64,000 nt of DNA. Origin: an uncultured Rhizobiaceae group bacterium. GTDB lineage: Bacteria; Pseudomonadota; Alphaproteobacteria; Rhizobiales; Rhizobiaceae. Shown piece after piece: positions 9,464-19,023 of this stretch; position 1 is the stretch's first letter; the number at the start of each line of letters is the position of its first letter. The stretch covers positions 50,331 through 114,330 of the forward strand of contig CALLUS010000025.1 of NCBI GenBank assembly GCA_938010435.1. The letters run 5' to 3'. A program made the position numbers and the translations under genes. The notes below the pieces were generated by a model. The model worked only from the letters and a program-made list of their open reading frames with translations. It made no database searches and was not told the DNA's origin.

Positions 9464-10132
9464 TTAAACCAAGATTGATCGCGCTTTTTCAAAGACGTCG
9501 TAGAACATGCGTTCTGTCAAACGCCCCGTATTGGTGTTGTAACGAGAGCAATGATAGCTGGAAAGCACGACATATTGCCCCATTTCATGTCGCACATTGT
9601 GGGCAAATGGCACTGATGCCACCCGCACACCCAATGTGCGTGCTGTGCTGTCATGGGAGATTTTTCCCAATGTCACCATCATTTGTAAATTTGGAAAACT
9701 TGCAATTGTTTCTGCCAAAAACGGACGACATGAATTGATCTCAGCGCCTACTGGTTTGTTTTCAGGTGGCACACACCGAACGGCATTTGTGATGGCGCAA
9801 TCCGTCAGTTTCAAACTGTCATTGGGGTCTGCTTCATAACGCCCTTGGGCAAATCCATATTTCACCAGCGTGTCATAGAGCAGATCACCTGCCCAGTCTC
9901 CCGTAAACGGGCGGCCTGTTTTGTTTGCGCCCTTTAGCCCGGGCGCGAGCCCTACAACCAACAGTTTGACAGACTCAGCGCCGCCTTGTGCGCCATCAGG
10001 CAACCATGTGGGCACGGGTGCATTGTGAAAGCCCGGGTTCAATCCACGGTGTTTATGCCGAAACTCCACCAAACGCGGACAAAGCGGGCAATCGCGAGAG
10101 GGTTCAGCTTTTGGATTATCAAGTGCGGCCAT
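9464..10132 (-). CDS. Uracil-DNA glycosylase, family 5 (UdgB type)
   Basis: Base-excision repair enzyme. At 222 aa it shows N-terminal cluster cysteines in DCPLCPRL. The family 5 active-site region is GLAPGLKGANKTGRPFTGD, in which the usual catalytic Asp of family 1 is absent, as expected. Further [4Fe-4S] ligands are plausible in TNAVRCVPPENKP and NSCRPFL. The C-terminal DNA-binding motif is present as SSYHCSRYNTNTGRLT, close to the family H-P-S-x-x-N-T-x-T-G-R-L-T. The 128-bp gap to lepB is enough for a separate promoter. Confidence 0.9.
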   Translation of the reverse strand: MAALDNPKAEPSRDCPLCPRLVEFRHKHRGLNPGFHNAPVPTWLPDGAQGGAESVKLLVVGLAPGLKGANKTGRPFTGDWAGDLLYDTLVKYGFAQGRYEADPNDSLKLTDCAITNAVRCVPPENKPVGAEINSCRPFLAETIASFPNLQMMVTLGKISHDSTARTLGVRVASVPFAHNVRHEMGQYVVLSSYHCSRYNTNTGRLTERMFYDVFEKARSILV

Positions 10133-10184
10133 AGGGGCTCTTTATCGGCAATCTGGTGTAAAGAACAGAAGGACGAGCACCTGT

Positions 10185-10730
10185 TTAAGCTTCATCCCCA
10201 TCAGGATCATCTCTGCCCACTTCATTTTGCAGAGATTGAATATCAAGATAGAAATCAGCTTGACGGCGCAACTCATCAGCAATCATTGGCGGTTGGCTCT
10301 TTGTTGTTGATACAACCGTAACCCGTTTGCCTTTGCGTTGCAGAGCTTCAACCAATTTGCGGAAGTCGCCGTCACCTGAAAACAAAACGAAATGGTCAAC
10401 ACTTGGTGCAAGCTCCATGGCGTCGACAGCCAATTCAATGTCCATATTGCCTTTCACCTTTCGGCGGCCAGCAGCATCGGTAAATTCTTTGGCTGGCTTG
10501 GTCACCACGGTGTAGCCATTGTAATCCAACCAATCGATCAAGGGGCGGATGGACGAATATTCCTGATCTTCGATCAACGCAGTGTAATAATAGGCGCGCA
10601 GCAAATAGCCGCGTTTTTGAAACGTCTTCAGCAATTGCTTGTAATCAATATCAAACCCCAACGCTTTGGAGGTTGCGTAAAGATTTGCGCCATCAATCAA
10701 CAAAACGATCTTTTCGCGTTCATCAAACAT
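10185..10730 (-). CDS. NYN-domain (LabA/DUF88-like) putative nuclease
   Basis: A 181-aa protein with the PIN-like NYN fold. The acidic motifs expected at the metal site are visible: LLIDGANLYATSK near the N terminus, KGNMDIELAVDAM in the middle, and FSGDGDFRKLVEALQRKGK. This family is predicted to act on RNA. The neighbours, UDG downstream and rpoZ/rsh upstream, are usual for this gene in Rhizobiales. It is followed by UDG after 52 bp, so the two may be co-transcribed. Confidence 0.9.
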   Translation of the reverse strand: MFDEREKIVLLIDGANLYATSKALGFDIDYKQLLKTFQKRGYLLRAYYYTALIEDQEYSSIRPLIDWLDYNGYTVVTKPAKEFTDAAGRRKVKGNMDIELAVDAMELAPSVDHFVLFSGDGDFRKLVEALQRKGKRVTVVSTTKSQPPMIADELRRQADFYLDIQSLQNEVGRDDPDGDEA

Positions 10731-11196
10731 TTGAAATTACCTGTTGGCGGCCCATAGACCACGAGTGAAATAAACTGATATTAAAATTTCCGTCGCAAAA
10801 ATCAGCGCGACACATTTGCTACCTTAACTTGGGAAGATGATTTGTGGTTTCAACTCATTCAAAAAAATTGTGATCGCAATTGGGTGGTGAGAGGAAATGA
10901 CACATCGAGGTGTGAACCAATGGTAGCTTCGAGTCCGAGTTGGACGGTCAAAATTTAATCTAGCTCACTAAACGCCTAGCCGACCTAGTAGAAACGTCGG
11001 ATTTTTTCGCGGATGCGATCCTAAGACCAACTGCAGTTCCATGTCATTTCGTCCGCGCAACGGGTCTTAATGTTATTCACGAAATTACCTGTTCTCCATC
11101 AGTCCACATTTGTTTGATGCAGAACGTGAATGTTATCTTCAATTCAAGCAAACAGTCGTTATAGTACTGATAGATTTAGCAGACTCAAGAGCCAGT
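10731..11196. other. 466-bp intergenic region between the NYN gene and the protease gene
   Basis: No convincing reading frame here. It must hold the minus-strand promoter of the NYN gene and the plus-strand promoter of the protease. Its only clear structure is a terminator-like hairpin near 10980-11007. Base composition is more AT-rich than the flanking core genes. A weak in-frame TTG at 11110 could extend the protease by 29 codons but lacks support. Confidence 0.5.
10980..11007 (+). terminator. Terminator-like hairpin with no obvious upstream gene
   Basis: CCGAC/GTCGG stem with an 11-nt loop, immediately followed by A and six T on the plus strand. No plus-strand gene precedes it within the 250 bp back to the NYN gene start, so it could end a small RNA transcribed from about 10750-10950. 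It could also simply insulate the protease gene. The stem is short. Confidence 0.35.
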
Positions 11197-12594
11197 ATGA
11201 CCAATCCTTCTGACGTAAAGCGACAAGTTCTTCAATCTTCTCCCGATCCAAAAGAATACTGGACGGAAGAGCGGTTAAACAATGCCACGCCTATCCCGTT
11301 GCCAAAAGTAAACGCAGATCTAATCGCAAGCCTCAATGAACGGCTTAAGGCAATGTCCGGTGCGCCTGGACCTGAGGTTATTCTGGAACCAATATTTCCC
11401 CCTGATGCCAGTTTCTCGAGCGCAATCGGCAGTGATGATGACCCAAAGGTTGTGAATGATGTTGGAATATTCCCGTATTCCGCTATCGGTATGATCTCCT
11501 TCACAAGCGATGGGTTAGACTACACAGCTTCTGCATTTTCGCTTGGCAACAACGCCAACTGTGTCATGACAGCTGCCCATTGTGTCTACAGCTACGGCGC
11601 CGATGGCACTGGGAGCTATTGGTCTGAGAATGTTGTATATTGGTTGCAGCGGGACGGTAAACGCTATGCTGCAGCATATCCCTGCACGATTGGGTATATT
11701 TTCTGCGGATGGAAAGACGGCGTCGATTCGAAGCATCGGGATGCAATGTATGATGTCGCGCTTCTTAATGCCCCTGCAGGTCCGGTCCGAAAAGGCGGTG
11801 GCTTAGGTTATGTGCAAAAACCCTCAGAGAACACGACTGTCATTGGTTATCCAAGTGATCCAATAAGTAAATACCCGTTTAATAGCACAACGATGTGGGA
11901 GGAAAGCTCTGAGTGGAAAACCGCAGATATTGGCAGCTATTATTATGGCCCCAACAGTTTAACAGCTGGCATTAGCGGTGCACCATTTATGTCTTCGGAG
12001 GAAGTTTTTAAAAATTATGCGTTTGGCAATGTGTCGAAGGGCCATGAGGGTGGTGAAATAACGTTCCTTACCACCCCTAGGACAGATATATCTCTGGTGC
12101 CAATAAAAAATTTGCTTCAGAAACAGAATGATGATGTCCAAACCACTCCTGATAATTTTGACGGTTACTTAATCGCCGAAGGAAATCTCATTATTGATGG
12201 TGGTGTCTTGGAAGTTAGTGATGGGGACGACATGGAAGATGTCGTCTATTGGCAGGCAAACCCAATTAAAGAAGTCAGCCCCATGCAAAAATTTGACTTC
12301 AAGTTTGGGGTCTCAAGTACCGGCGAAATTATTGTGAGCATGGAAGGAATTAATCCCACATCAGGGACTTCGGGTAATTGGTTCGCAAAATACGTTGTTA
12401 ATGCAGCCCATTCAAAGACCAAAAAAGACTGGGTTGTTGAAGTGATAGGCGAGCCAACCTTTGGCAAAGTTGAGTGCTACATTCGATCCTCAGGCTTTTA
12501 TCTATGTCCAACACCTGGAGGTGGACGCATTATGATTGATGCTTTTTCAGAAAAACACAAATGGACATTGCAGCTACAAGAGCCGACATCCTAG
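11197..12594 (+). CDS. Trypsin-like serine protease with C-terminal extension
   Basis: A protein of about 465 aa. The chymotrypsin-fold triad is visible: His in VMTAAHCVYSYG, Asp in DAMYDVALLNAP, and Ser in the GISGAPFMSS loop, which has GxSGAP rather than the usual GDSGGP. That loop form is seen in V8/glutamyl-endopeptidase-like enzymes. Several cysteines suggest disulphides. The last 150 residues form a beta-rich region of unknown role. No Sec signal peptide is visible from either the ATG at 11197 or the TTG at 11110. It stands alone between two core gene blocks and breaks their usual contiguity, which suggests acquisition by transfer. The substrate is unknown. Confidence 0.8.
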   Translation: MTNPSDVKRQVLQSSPDPKEYWTEERLNNATPIPLPKVNADLIASLNERLKAMSGAPGPEVILEPIFPPDASFSSAIGSDDDPKVVNDVGIFPYSAIGMISFTSDGLDYTASAFSLGNNANCVMTAAHCVYSYGADGTGSYWSENVVYWLQRDGKRYAAAYPCTIGYIFCGWKDGVDSKHRDAMYDVALLNAPAGPVRKGGGLGYVQKPSENTTVIGYPSDPISKYPFNSTTMWEESSEWKTADIGSYYYGPNSLTAGISGAPFMSSEEVFKNYAFGNVSKGHEGGEITFLTTPRTDISLVPIKNLLQKQNDDVQTTPDNFDGYLIAEGNLIIDGGVLEVSDGDDMEDVVYWQANPIKEVSPMQKFDFKFGVSSTGEIIVSMEGINPTSGTSGNWFAKYVVNAAHSKTKKDWVVEVIGEPTFGKVECYIRSSGFYLCPTPGGGRIMIDAFSEKHKWTLQLQEPTS

Positions 12595-12826
12595 GGACAA
12601 GATTTCTAAACAGTATCTTATGTTGGGTGAATGTGCTTCACGGGTTTCCATCAAGAGACCGTAATGTAACGAGATACTTTTTGATTGAGATAGCCCAAGC
12701 CTTGGTAAACGAATGTCACCAACGTCCACATTGCTGCCGTTGAACGCACGATTTGCCTTGAAAAAGTCAGAGAGTTGGCGTATCGAACGACAAATATTCT
12801 CCGACAATTGATAACAGGAGCCGCGC

Positions 12827-13231
12827 ATGGCCCGCGTAACCGTGGAAGATTGCATCGACAAAGTGTCGAACCGTTTTGAGCTTGTATTGCTTGCAAGCCA
12901 CCGCTCACGCCAGATTTCGTCTGGTTCACAGATTTCTGTTGAGCGTGATAATGATAAAAACCCAGTTGTTGCTTTGCGTGAAATCGCTGACGAGCAATTG
13001 TCTCCGGGTGATTTGAAAGAAGATCTGATTCATTCCTTGCAGAAACATGTTGAAGTGGATGAGCCTGAAGATCTTCCAGAAGAAGCTGCTGAAGACATCG
13101 TGATGGGTGCTGAAGATGGCGATGTGCCAATGGAAGCTCCGGCACAGATCACATTTGATACACTGTCAGAAGACGAGCTTCTGTCCGGCATCCAAAACTT
13201 GGTCGCTCCTGAAAAATCCGACGACTACTAA
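12827..13231 (+). CDS. rpoZ: RNA polymerase omega subunit
   Basis: Small subunit that chaperones beta' and takes part in (p)ppGpp response. The N-terminal signature [20 protein letters not shown] is followed by ASHRSRQIS and [11 protein letters not shown], all standard omega. The acidic C-terminal tail of about 60 residues is typical of Rhizobiales. It is upstream of rsh as usual, but a good terminator at 13256-13288 separates the two. Confidence 0.98.
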   Translation: MARVTVEDCIDKVSNRFELVLLASHRSRQISSGSQISVERDNDKNPVVALREIADEQLSPGDLKEDLIHSLQKHVEVDEPEDLPEEAAEDIVMGAEDGDVPMEAPAQITFDTLSEDELLSGIQNLVAPEKSDDY

Positions 13232-13255
13232 GATTCTAAAACAAGAATTTACGAG

Positions 13256-13288
13256 AAAGCCGGTTTGCATTTGCAAGTCGGCTTTTTT
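13256..13288 (+). terminator. Rho-independent terminator of rpoZ
   Basis: Stem AAGCCGGTTTGCA paired with TGCAAGTCGGCTT (13 positions with two G-T type mismatches, loop of 2) followed by a run of T. It lies about 25 bp past the rpoZ stop codon. Confidence 0.85.
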
Positions 13289-13418
13289 ATTGCCTTGTTC
13301 GCAACCAGAGCTTGCACAAGCCAAGCAATCCCCCCATTTTTAAAATCGATAGAATGGCACATCAACGGCACGAGTCGCGGATGTTTCATATTTCAAGACC
13401 ACGGGGACTATTGCGCAG

Positions 13419-15689
13419 ATGATGCGGCAGAATGAATTGGTGGAACGGGTTGCGGCCTATAATCCCGACTATGACGAGGATATGCTGAACCGCGCCTATG
13501 TTTATGCCATGCACAAACATCGCCATCAGGTGCGTGCGTCTGGCGATCCCTATTTCAGCCACCCGCTGGAAGTCGCAGCGATTGTTACAGATCTAAAGTT
13601 GGATCAAGACAGTGTGGTCGCGGCCCTCCTGCACGACACGATTGAAGACACGGACGCGACCCGCAAAGAAATCGATTCGATGTTTGGTCCCGGCATTGGT
13701 CGTTTGGTGGAGGGGCTTACCAAACTAAAACGCATTGATCTTGTGTCTAAGAAAACCCGCCAAGGGGAAAACCTGCGCCGCTTATTGTTAGCGATTGCCG
13801 ACGACGTGCGCGTGTTGTTGGTGAAACTGGCTGACCGCTTGCACAATATGCGCACGCTTCATCATGTGCCCCCTGAAAAACGGGCACGCATTGCCCAAGA
13901 AACAATGGACATTTACGGCCCGTTGGCTGGACGGATGGGGATGCAAGATGTGCGTGAGGAGTTGGAAGAGCTCGCCTTCATGTATCTCTACCCTGAAGGA
14001 CATACCTTAGTTCATGAAAAACTGGCATCCATGCAAGAAACCCATGCAGAGGTGATTGCGGAAATCGAAAAAAGCGTGGTCGATAATCTCGCCAAGAATT
14101 TGATCACTGCGCGAGTCATCAGCCGCAGCAAACGCCCCTATTCCGTGTTTCGCAAAATGGAAAAAAACGGCATTAGCTTCGAGCAGTTATCAGATATGTT
14201 GGGGTTTCGCGTCATCGTGGAAACTGTGCCTGATTGTTACGAAGCTCTTGGTGCCATCCACACGAAATGGCCTGCAGTGCCGGAGCGGTTCAAAGATTAT
14301 ATCTCGACCCCGAAGCAGAACGATTACCGCTCGATCCATACCACTGTAATTGGACCATCGCATCAACGGGTGGAATTACAAATCCGCACTCACACCATGC
14401 ACGAAATTGCCGAACAGGGCATCGCTGCACATACACTCTACAAAGATGGGGTCTATGCCGCCACAAAAGCCAGCACGGTTTTGATGGGTGAAATAGCGGG
14501 CGCAGACAGTGTTGCCACGCTTTCAAAAGAAAGCCGCGCCTATGCATGGCTGCGCCGCACGATCGACACATTGTCTGAAGGTGATCATCCCGATGATGTT
14601 CTTGAACACACGAAACTCGAGTTATTTCTCGATCAGGTGTTTTGCTTCACCCCCAAGGGTCGTCTAATCGCCCTTCCCCAAGAAGCTACAGCCATTGATT
14701 TTGCCTATGCGGTTCACACCGATGTAGGCAATTCCTGCAGTGGGTGCCGCATCAACGGCACCGCATCTTCTGTTGTCACCAAGTTGCGCAATGGGGACGA
14801 AGTTCAAATCATCCGCGATGAAAACCACACGCCACCAGCGGCATGGGAACATGTGGCCGTGACCGGCAAAGCACGCTCCGGCATTCGTCGCGCCTCTCGC
14901 GAAGCGCGCAACAAACAGTATTTCGAACTGGGAACCAAGATTTTATCATCGACCTTCAAACGCGCAAAACACGATTTCAGTGAATCGCTCTTACAATCAT
15001 CTCTTGGCAAACTCGCCCACAGTTCAACATCAGACGCTATTGCCGCCGTTGGCCGCGGTGAATTGCCGCCTGAAAACGTTTTGAAAGCCGTTTATCCCGA
15101 TTATCAAATTGAGCGAACTTCACTCAATCAACCTACCCCCAACGAAGGTTGGTTCAACTTGACCGGCGTTGCTAACATTATGTTCCGTATTCCGGGCAGG
15201 CGCAAAGACAAATACGCAGACGCCGCAAAACAATTGACCGATGCCATTCCTATTCGCGGTGCATCTGACGATACGCCTGTCAAACTTGATCCGGAGAGTG
15301 GTGCAGTCCCCGGAGATCGAATTGTCGGCATTCTCACGCCCGGTGTTGGAGTTTCTGTTTATCCTATCCACGCCAAGGCCCTGCGCGAATTCGAAGACAC
15401 AGCAGATCAATGGCTGGATCTACGCTGGGATATAGACACAGAAAACCCCAACCTCTTTCAAGCAAAGCTTGATGTGACCGCCGTTAACGCACCTGGAACG
15501 TTGGCTGAAATTTCTGAAGTCATTGGCAATGCATCTTCCAACATCGACAACTTATATTTGTCTTCGCCAGAAACAGGACTTACTCAGTTAGTGTTTGGCA
15601 TTGAAGTTTGGGACGTGAAACATCTCAATCGTGTGTTGCGAGACATTCGAAATTTGGATGTGGTGACGAAGGCAGAACGCCGTGGCTGA
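13419..15689 (+). CDS. rsh: Bifunctional (p)ppGpp synthetase/hydrolase, RelA/SpoT family
   Basis: Stringent-response enzyme making and degrading (p)ppGpp. At 756 aa the domains run in order: HD hydrolase with HDTIEDTDAT near residue 72 and ADRLHNMRTL; synthetase with NDYRSIHTTVIG near residue 302; a TGS domain near 402-460 (FCFTPKGRLIALP); a central helical/zinc-finger-like region; and a C-terminal ACT domain (about 680-756, DVTAVNAPGTLAEISEVIG). Both catalytic motifs are intact, so it is probably bifunctional and the sole long RSH. In many Rhizobiales pyrE follows; here DUF2062 follows directly after 140 bp. Confidence 0.96.
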   Translation: MMRQNELVERVAAYNPDYDEDMLNRAYVYAMHKHRHQVRASGDPYFSHPLEVAAIVTDLKLDQDSVVAALLHDTIEDTDATRKEIDSMFGPGIGRLVEGLTKLKRIDLVSKKTRQGENLRRLLLAIADDVRVLLVKLADRLHNMRTLHHVPPEKRARIAQETMDIYGPLAGRMGMQDVREELEELAFMYLYPEGHTLVHEKLASMQETHAEVIAEIEKSVVDNLAKNLITARVISRSKRPYSVFRKMEKNGISFEQLSDMLGFRVIVETVPDCYEALGAIHTKWPAVPERFKDYISTPKQNDYRSIHTTVIGPSHQRVELQIRTHTMHEIAEQGIAAHTLYKDGVYAATKASTVLMGEIAGADSVATLSKESRAYAWLRRTIDTLSEGDHPDDVLEHTKLELFLDQVFCFTPKGRLIALPQEATAIDFAYAVHTDVGNSCSGCRINGTASSVVTKLRNGDEVQIIRDENHTPPAAWEHVAVTGKARSGIRRASREARNKQYFELGTKILSSTFKRAKHDFSESLLQSSLGKLAHSSTSDAIAAVGRGELPPENVLKAVYPDYQIERTSLNQPTPNEGWFNLTGVANIMFRIPGRRKDKYADAAKQLTDAIPIRGASDDTPVKLDPESGAVPGDRIVGILTPGVGVSVYPIHAKALREFEDTADQWLDLRWDIDTENPNLFQAKLDVTAVNAPGTLAEISEVIGNASSNIDNLYLSSPETGLTQLVFGIEVWDVKHLNRVLRDIRNLDVVTKAERRG

Positions 15690-15829
15690 ATATAGGGCGT
15701 TCTGGCCCTAACAAAAGTGCTTTCGGACACAGATGCGTCACAAACCCGATGTTAAGAAAAAGGCAGTATGTTGAATTAACCGGGTCGCCAGACCCACTCG
15801 TATCTCGTTCTGGCGGAGAAAAATAACCT

Positions 15830-16471
15830 ATGTTGATGAAAAGGCGAACGCCTCCATCTTGGACAGAATGGTTGCGGGTGTGGATTTGGCCCCGCCGCTC
15901 TTGGTTGCGTTCCGGCCAATATGTCACAAAACGTATTTTGCGTCTGACTGCATCCCCTCATGCCGTTGCTGCTGGTGTTGCAGCAGGTGCGTTCACGTCG
16001 TTTACACCATTTATGGGCCTTCATTTTTTACTAGCTGCCATTTTAGCGTGGTTGGTTCGTGGTAATTTCATTGCATCTGCACTTGGCACCTTTGTCGGTA
16101 ATCCTATTACCTTCCCGTTTATCTGGGCGGCCACATATAAAACCGGACAATTCATTTTACAGGCCGATACTGCAGGAAAAGCACCCGCATTAGGCCGGGC
16201 CATGAAACGGGTAATGGAAGCCTGCTGGAATTTTGACGGTACTGCCGCGATGACCGCATTGGGCAATATCTGGACCCCTATTCTTTATCCCATGTTGGTT
16301 GGCGGCATGGTCGTTGGTCCATTGGTAACGATTCCCCTGTACCTTCTCACCAAACGCGCAGCTTTGATGTTTCGTGAAAGCCGTCGCAACAAGTTGATGA
16401 CGAAGGCTGCTGAAATTAAAGCGAAAGCACAAGCAGCAGCAACATCCCAACACCAAGGACAAAGCGCTTGA
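15830..16471 (+). CDS. DUF2062 membrane protein
   Basis: A 213-aa inner-membrane protein. The DUF2062 core is visible: [20 protein letters not shown], then a hydrophobic helix, then [20 protein letters not shown] further hydrophobic pair near residues 150-180 is followed by a basic, Ala/Gln-rich tail. Function is unknown. The gene is characteristically placed between rsh and acpS in Rhizobiales. Its TGA overlaps the TTG start of acpS (TTGA), so the two are translationally coupled. Confidence 0.9.
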   Translation: MLMKRRTPPSWTEWLRVWIWPRRSWLRSGQYVTKRILRLTASPHAVAAGVAAGAFTSFTPFMGLHFLLAAILAWLVRGNFIASALGTFVGNPITFPFIWAATYKTGQFILQADTAGKAPALGRAMKRVMEACWNFDGTAAMTALGNIWTPILYPMLVGGMVVGPLVTIPLYLLTKRAALMFRESRRNKLMTKAAEIKAKAQAAATSQHQGQSA

Positions 16472-16869
16472 TTATCGGGTTGGGTAGCGACCTTATCGAT
16501 ATTCGCAGGATCGAAAAATCGATTGAACGTTTCGGCGCACGATTCACCGATCGCATTTATACGGACATTGAAAAACAGAAGTCAGATCGCCGCAAAGAAC
16601 GCGCAGCATCCTACGCCAAACGTTTTGCAGCTAAAGAAGCTTGTTCCAAAGCATTGGGTACCGGTCTTTCGCGCGGCGTGTTCTGGCGCGACATGGGCGT
16701 AGTCAATCTGCCGGGTGGCAAGCCCACTATGGAGTTAACGGGCGGTGCCCACAAACAATTGCTATCTATGATTCCGGACGGAATGGAGCCGGTTATTCAT
16801 CTGACGATCACGGATGATTTTCCATTGGCGCAGGCGTTTGTAATCATCGAAGCGTTGGAAACGCCCTAA
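16468..16869 (+). CDS. acpS: Holo-[acyl-carrier-protein] synthase
   Basis: Transfers 4'-phosphopantetheine from CoA to acyl carrier protein. At 133 aa it has the conserved Asp in [15 protein letters not shown] and the Glu in [16 protein letters not shown], both metal/CoA ligands. The start is a TTG overlapping the DUF2062 stop, a weak start whose use probably depends on coupling. The stop overlaps the convergent GNAT gene by 4 nt. lepB, the usual next gene, is not adjacent here. Confidence 0.96.
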   Translation: MIIGLGSDLIDIRRIEKSIERFGARFTDRIYTDIEKQKSDRRKERAASYAKRFAAKEACSKALGTGLSRGVFWRDMGVVNLPGGKPTMELTGGAHKQLLSMIPDGMEPVIHLTITDDFPLAQAFVIIEALETP

Positions 16870-17351
16870 ACGCTGGCCCGCATTATGATGCTGGTGGGTT
16901 GGTTATAACCTTCATGAGCGCTCGTACCGGTTTGCACAAAACCCAGATTTGCAAATGTAAGGTGATTTTCCGTCAGTTCTACGCGGGTTTCCAATTCAAG
17001 TTCTGAAAGACAATGCTGCTTTGCTAATTCAAAAGCGGTCTCAAACATCTTTTTCCCGATACCCTGCCCTTGATGTTGGGGGGAAACCGCTACCTTGCCC
17101 ACACACAAGCAATCTGATTCCGTCCTGCAAAACATGCAGCCCACCAGAGTATCCCTTAAATAAGCCAAGACCAGAATTTCTTTGCTTGCCTTATCACACA
17201 GATTTTTTGCGGTCATGCGATGAAGTGAAGACGGTGGATCAATGAGCTTCTCCATATAGGCAAAAGCTTTATGAATAAATTTTAGCAACTCATCCCAGTC
17301 GGGAGTGTCGCTATCAGATCCCGTGACAATATTCAGATCAAGGCTAACCAC
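16866..17351 (-). CDS. GNAT-family N-acetyltransferase
   Basis: A protein of about 161 aa. The acetyl-CoA-binding motif A is [20 protein letters not shown], with the R/Q-x-x-G-x-G loop as Q-G-Q-G-I-G, followed by a C-terminal NLGFVQTG strand. The frame stays open back into smpB, but the GTG at 17351, overlapping the smpB end by 8 nt, is the most sensible start. It probably shares the dapA-smpB transcript. Its substrate is unknown. Confidence 0.8.
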   Translation of the reverse strand: MVSLDLNIVTGSDSDTPDWDELLKFIHKAFAYMEKLIDPPSSLHRMTAKNLCDKASKEILVLAYLRDTLVGCMFCRTESDCLCVGKVAVSPQHQGQGIGKKMFETAFELAKQHCLSELELETRVELTENHLTFANLGFVQTGTSAHEGYNQPTSIIMRASV

Positions 17352-17823
17352 GGTCTCGCAATAGCCGTGACTTCTCACGGTTCCAATCACGTTTTTTCTC
17401 GGTCTCACGCTTGTCGTGATTTTTCTTGCCCTTTGCCAACGCAATTTCCAGTTTGGCCATGCCACGATCATTGAAATAGAGTTTCAATGGCACCACGGTC
17501 ATGCCATCGCGGGCGATGGCTTGCGACAATCTGATAATTTCACGTTTGGACATCAACAGTTTGCGGCGACGGCGCGGTTCGTGATTAAAGCGGTTTGCTT
17601 GTAAGTATTCGGGCACATGGCAATTGATCAGCCACAATTCATCACCTTCAAAACTGACATAGCTTTCCGCGATATTGGCTTTGCCATTGCGAAGAGATTT
17701 CACCTCAGTACCGGTCAACATCAGACCCGCTTCGAATGTATCCTCTATCGCGAAATTATATCGCGCTTTGCGGTTTTCAGCGACGATCTTCTTTTCAGGA
17801 TCAGCCTTTTTTCTCGGTGCCAT
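17344..17823 (-). CDS. smpB: SsrA-binding protein
   Basis: Partner of tmRNA in trans-translation. The 159-aa protein has the family signature: [34 protein letters not shown], and the basic tail [18 protein letters not shown] that enters the empty mRNA channel. It lies 30 bp after dapA on the same strand, the normal Rhizobiales arrangement. No ssrA gene was recognised in the window. Confidence 0.98.
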   Translation of the reverse strand: MAPRKKADPEKKIVAENRKARYNFAIEDTFEAGLMLTGTEVKSLRNGKANIAESYVSFEGDELWLINCHVPEYLQANRFNHEPRRRRKLLMSKREIIRLSQAIARDGMTVVPLKLYFNDRGMAKLEIALAKGKKNHDKRETEKKRDWNREKSRLLRDRG

Positions 17824-17853
17824 AGTAATGTGTGAACCTTGTTGAGCTATGCT

Positions 17854-18747
17854 CTAGTTTAAAATCCCTGCATGGATCATCGCATCACGTACGATTTTTT
17901 GCGTCGATTCTTCAATCGTCACAATTGGGCTGCGAATGATGTTTTGCATTTTCCCTAACAGTTCAAGAGCATATTTCGCGCCACCGGGGCTTGGTTCAGC
18001 GAACATAGCTTTGTGCAGCGGCATCAAGCGATCCTGCAGGACGAGTGCATCGTCCCAGCGGTTTTCCGCCATGGCTGTCTGAAATTCTGCACATAGAGCA
18101 GGCGCCACGTTGGCTGTCACAGAAATACACCCTTTGCCGCCATGGGCATTGAAACCCAAAGCGGATGGATCTTCAGCAGACAATTGTACGAAGTCTTTAC
18201 CGCAGGTCGCGCGTTGTTGTGTTACACGCACCATATCAGCGGTCGCATCCTTCACACCAACGATGTTGGAATATTCATGGACCAGTTCGCCCATTGTTTC
18301 CGGCGTCATATCGACGATTGAACGGCCGGGGATGTTGTAAATATAATTTGGCAATGGGGTGGCTTGGGCCACAGCACCGAAATGAGCTTTCATGCCACGT
18401 TGGTTCGGCTTGTTGTAATATGGGGTCACCACCAACAACGCATCAGCACCAACTTTTGCAGCGTGCTCCGCGTAAGCCACGGCTTCCGTAGTATTGTTTG
18501 AACCTGCACCAGCCATAACGGGCACACGTCCGTTTGCAACTTCAACGCACAATTCCACAACACGCATGTGCTCTTCGTGGGATACAGTCGCTGATTCACC
18601 AGTCGTTCCCATGGGCACAAGACCTGTTGTGCCTTGCTCGATCTGCCAGTTGATAAAATCAGCAAACGCCTTTTCGTCCACAGAACCATTTTGTGAAAAT
18701 GGTGTGACGAGGGCTGTATTTGAGCCATAAAAATTGGGGCTGCTCAC
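17854..18747 (-). CDS. dapA: 4-hydroxy-tetrahydrodipicolinate synthase
   Basis: Condenses pyruvate with aspartate semialdehyde in lysine and diaminopimelate synthesis. The TIM-barrel motifs are present: [10 protein letters not shown], the pyruvate-binding [23 protein letters not shown] with the catalytic Tyr, and the Schiff-base Lys in GVKDATADM. The frame extends to an ATG at 18774. The GTG at 18747 is preferred because GGAG lies 8 nt upstream and the protein then starts as usual just before the first strand. Confidence 0.97.
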   Translation of the reverse strand: MSSPNFYGSNTALVTPFSQNGSVDEKAFADFINWQIEQGTTGLVPMGTTGESATVSHEEHMRVVELCVEVANGRVPVMAGAGSNNTTEAVAYAEHAAKVGADALLVVTPYYNKPNQRGMKAHFGAVAQATPLPNYIYNIPGRSIVDMTPETMGELVHEYSNIVGVKDATADMVRVTQQRATCGKDFVQLSAEDPSALGFNAHGGKGCISVTANVAPALCAEFQTAMAENRWDDALVLQDRLMPLHKAMFAEPSPGGAKYALELLGKMQNIIRSPIVTIEESTQKIVRDAMIHAGILN

Positions 18748-19023
18748 GATTTCTACTCCAAATAAGGTGATCAACTTGCTTCAGCCTATTTCGGGCATTT
18801 CACGCAATAAATCAGATGGTCATAAATTGTCCGCATTACGGACTATCAATTGCTGGCGACAATAGGCGTGAGACTGGGTTCGGGCAAGTGGTATCACTCA
18901 AAATCGAACGATGAATGAAACCTTTCGTTAACGCGGCTTAAACCTGTTTGTTGTACTTTATTTGTTTGGTTGAGGGTTTATCAAATTGACCACCGCGACA
19001 CTAAGAGAACGAAGAGTTTTGTA

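Noticed and set aside
9178..9492. 104-aa minus-strand frame over the lepB start
   Set aside because: It overlaps the lepB N terminus in another frame and has no family features; lepB explains the region.
18928..18941. TTAACGCGGCTTAA near the transglycosylase promoter
   Set aside because: The TTAA halves are six bases apart, not seven, so it does not fit the CtrA consensus.
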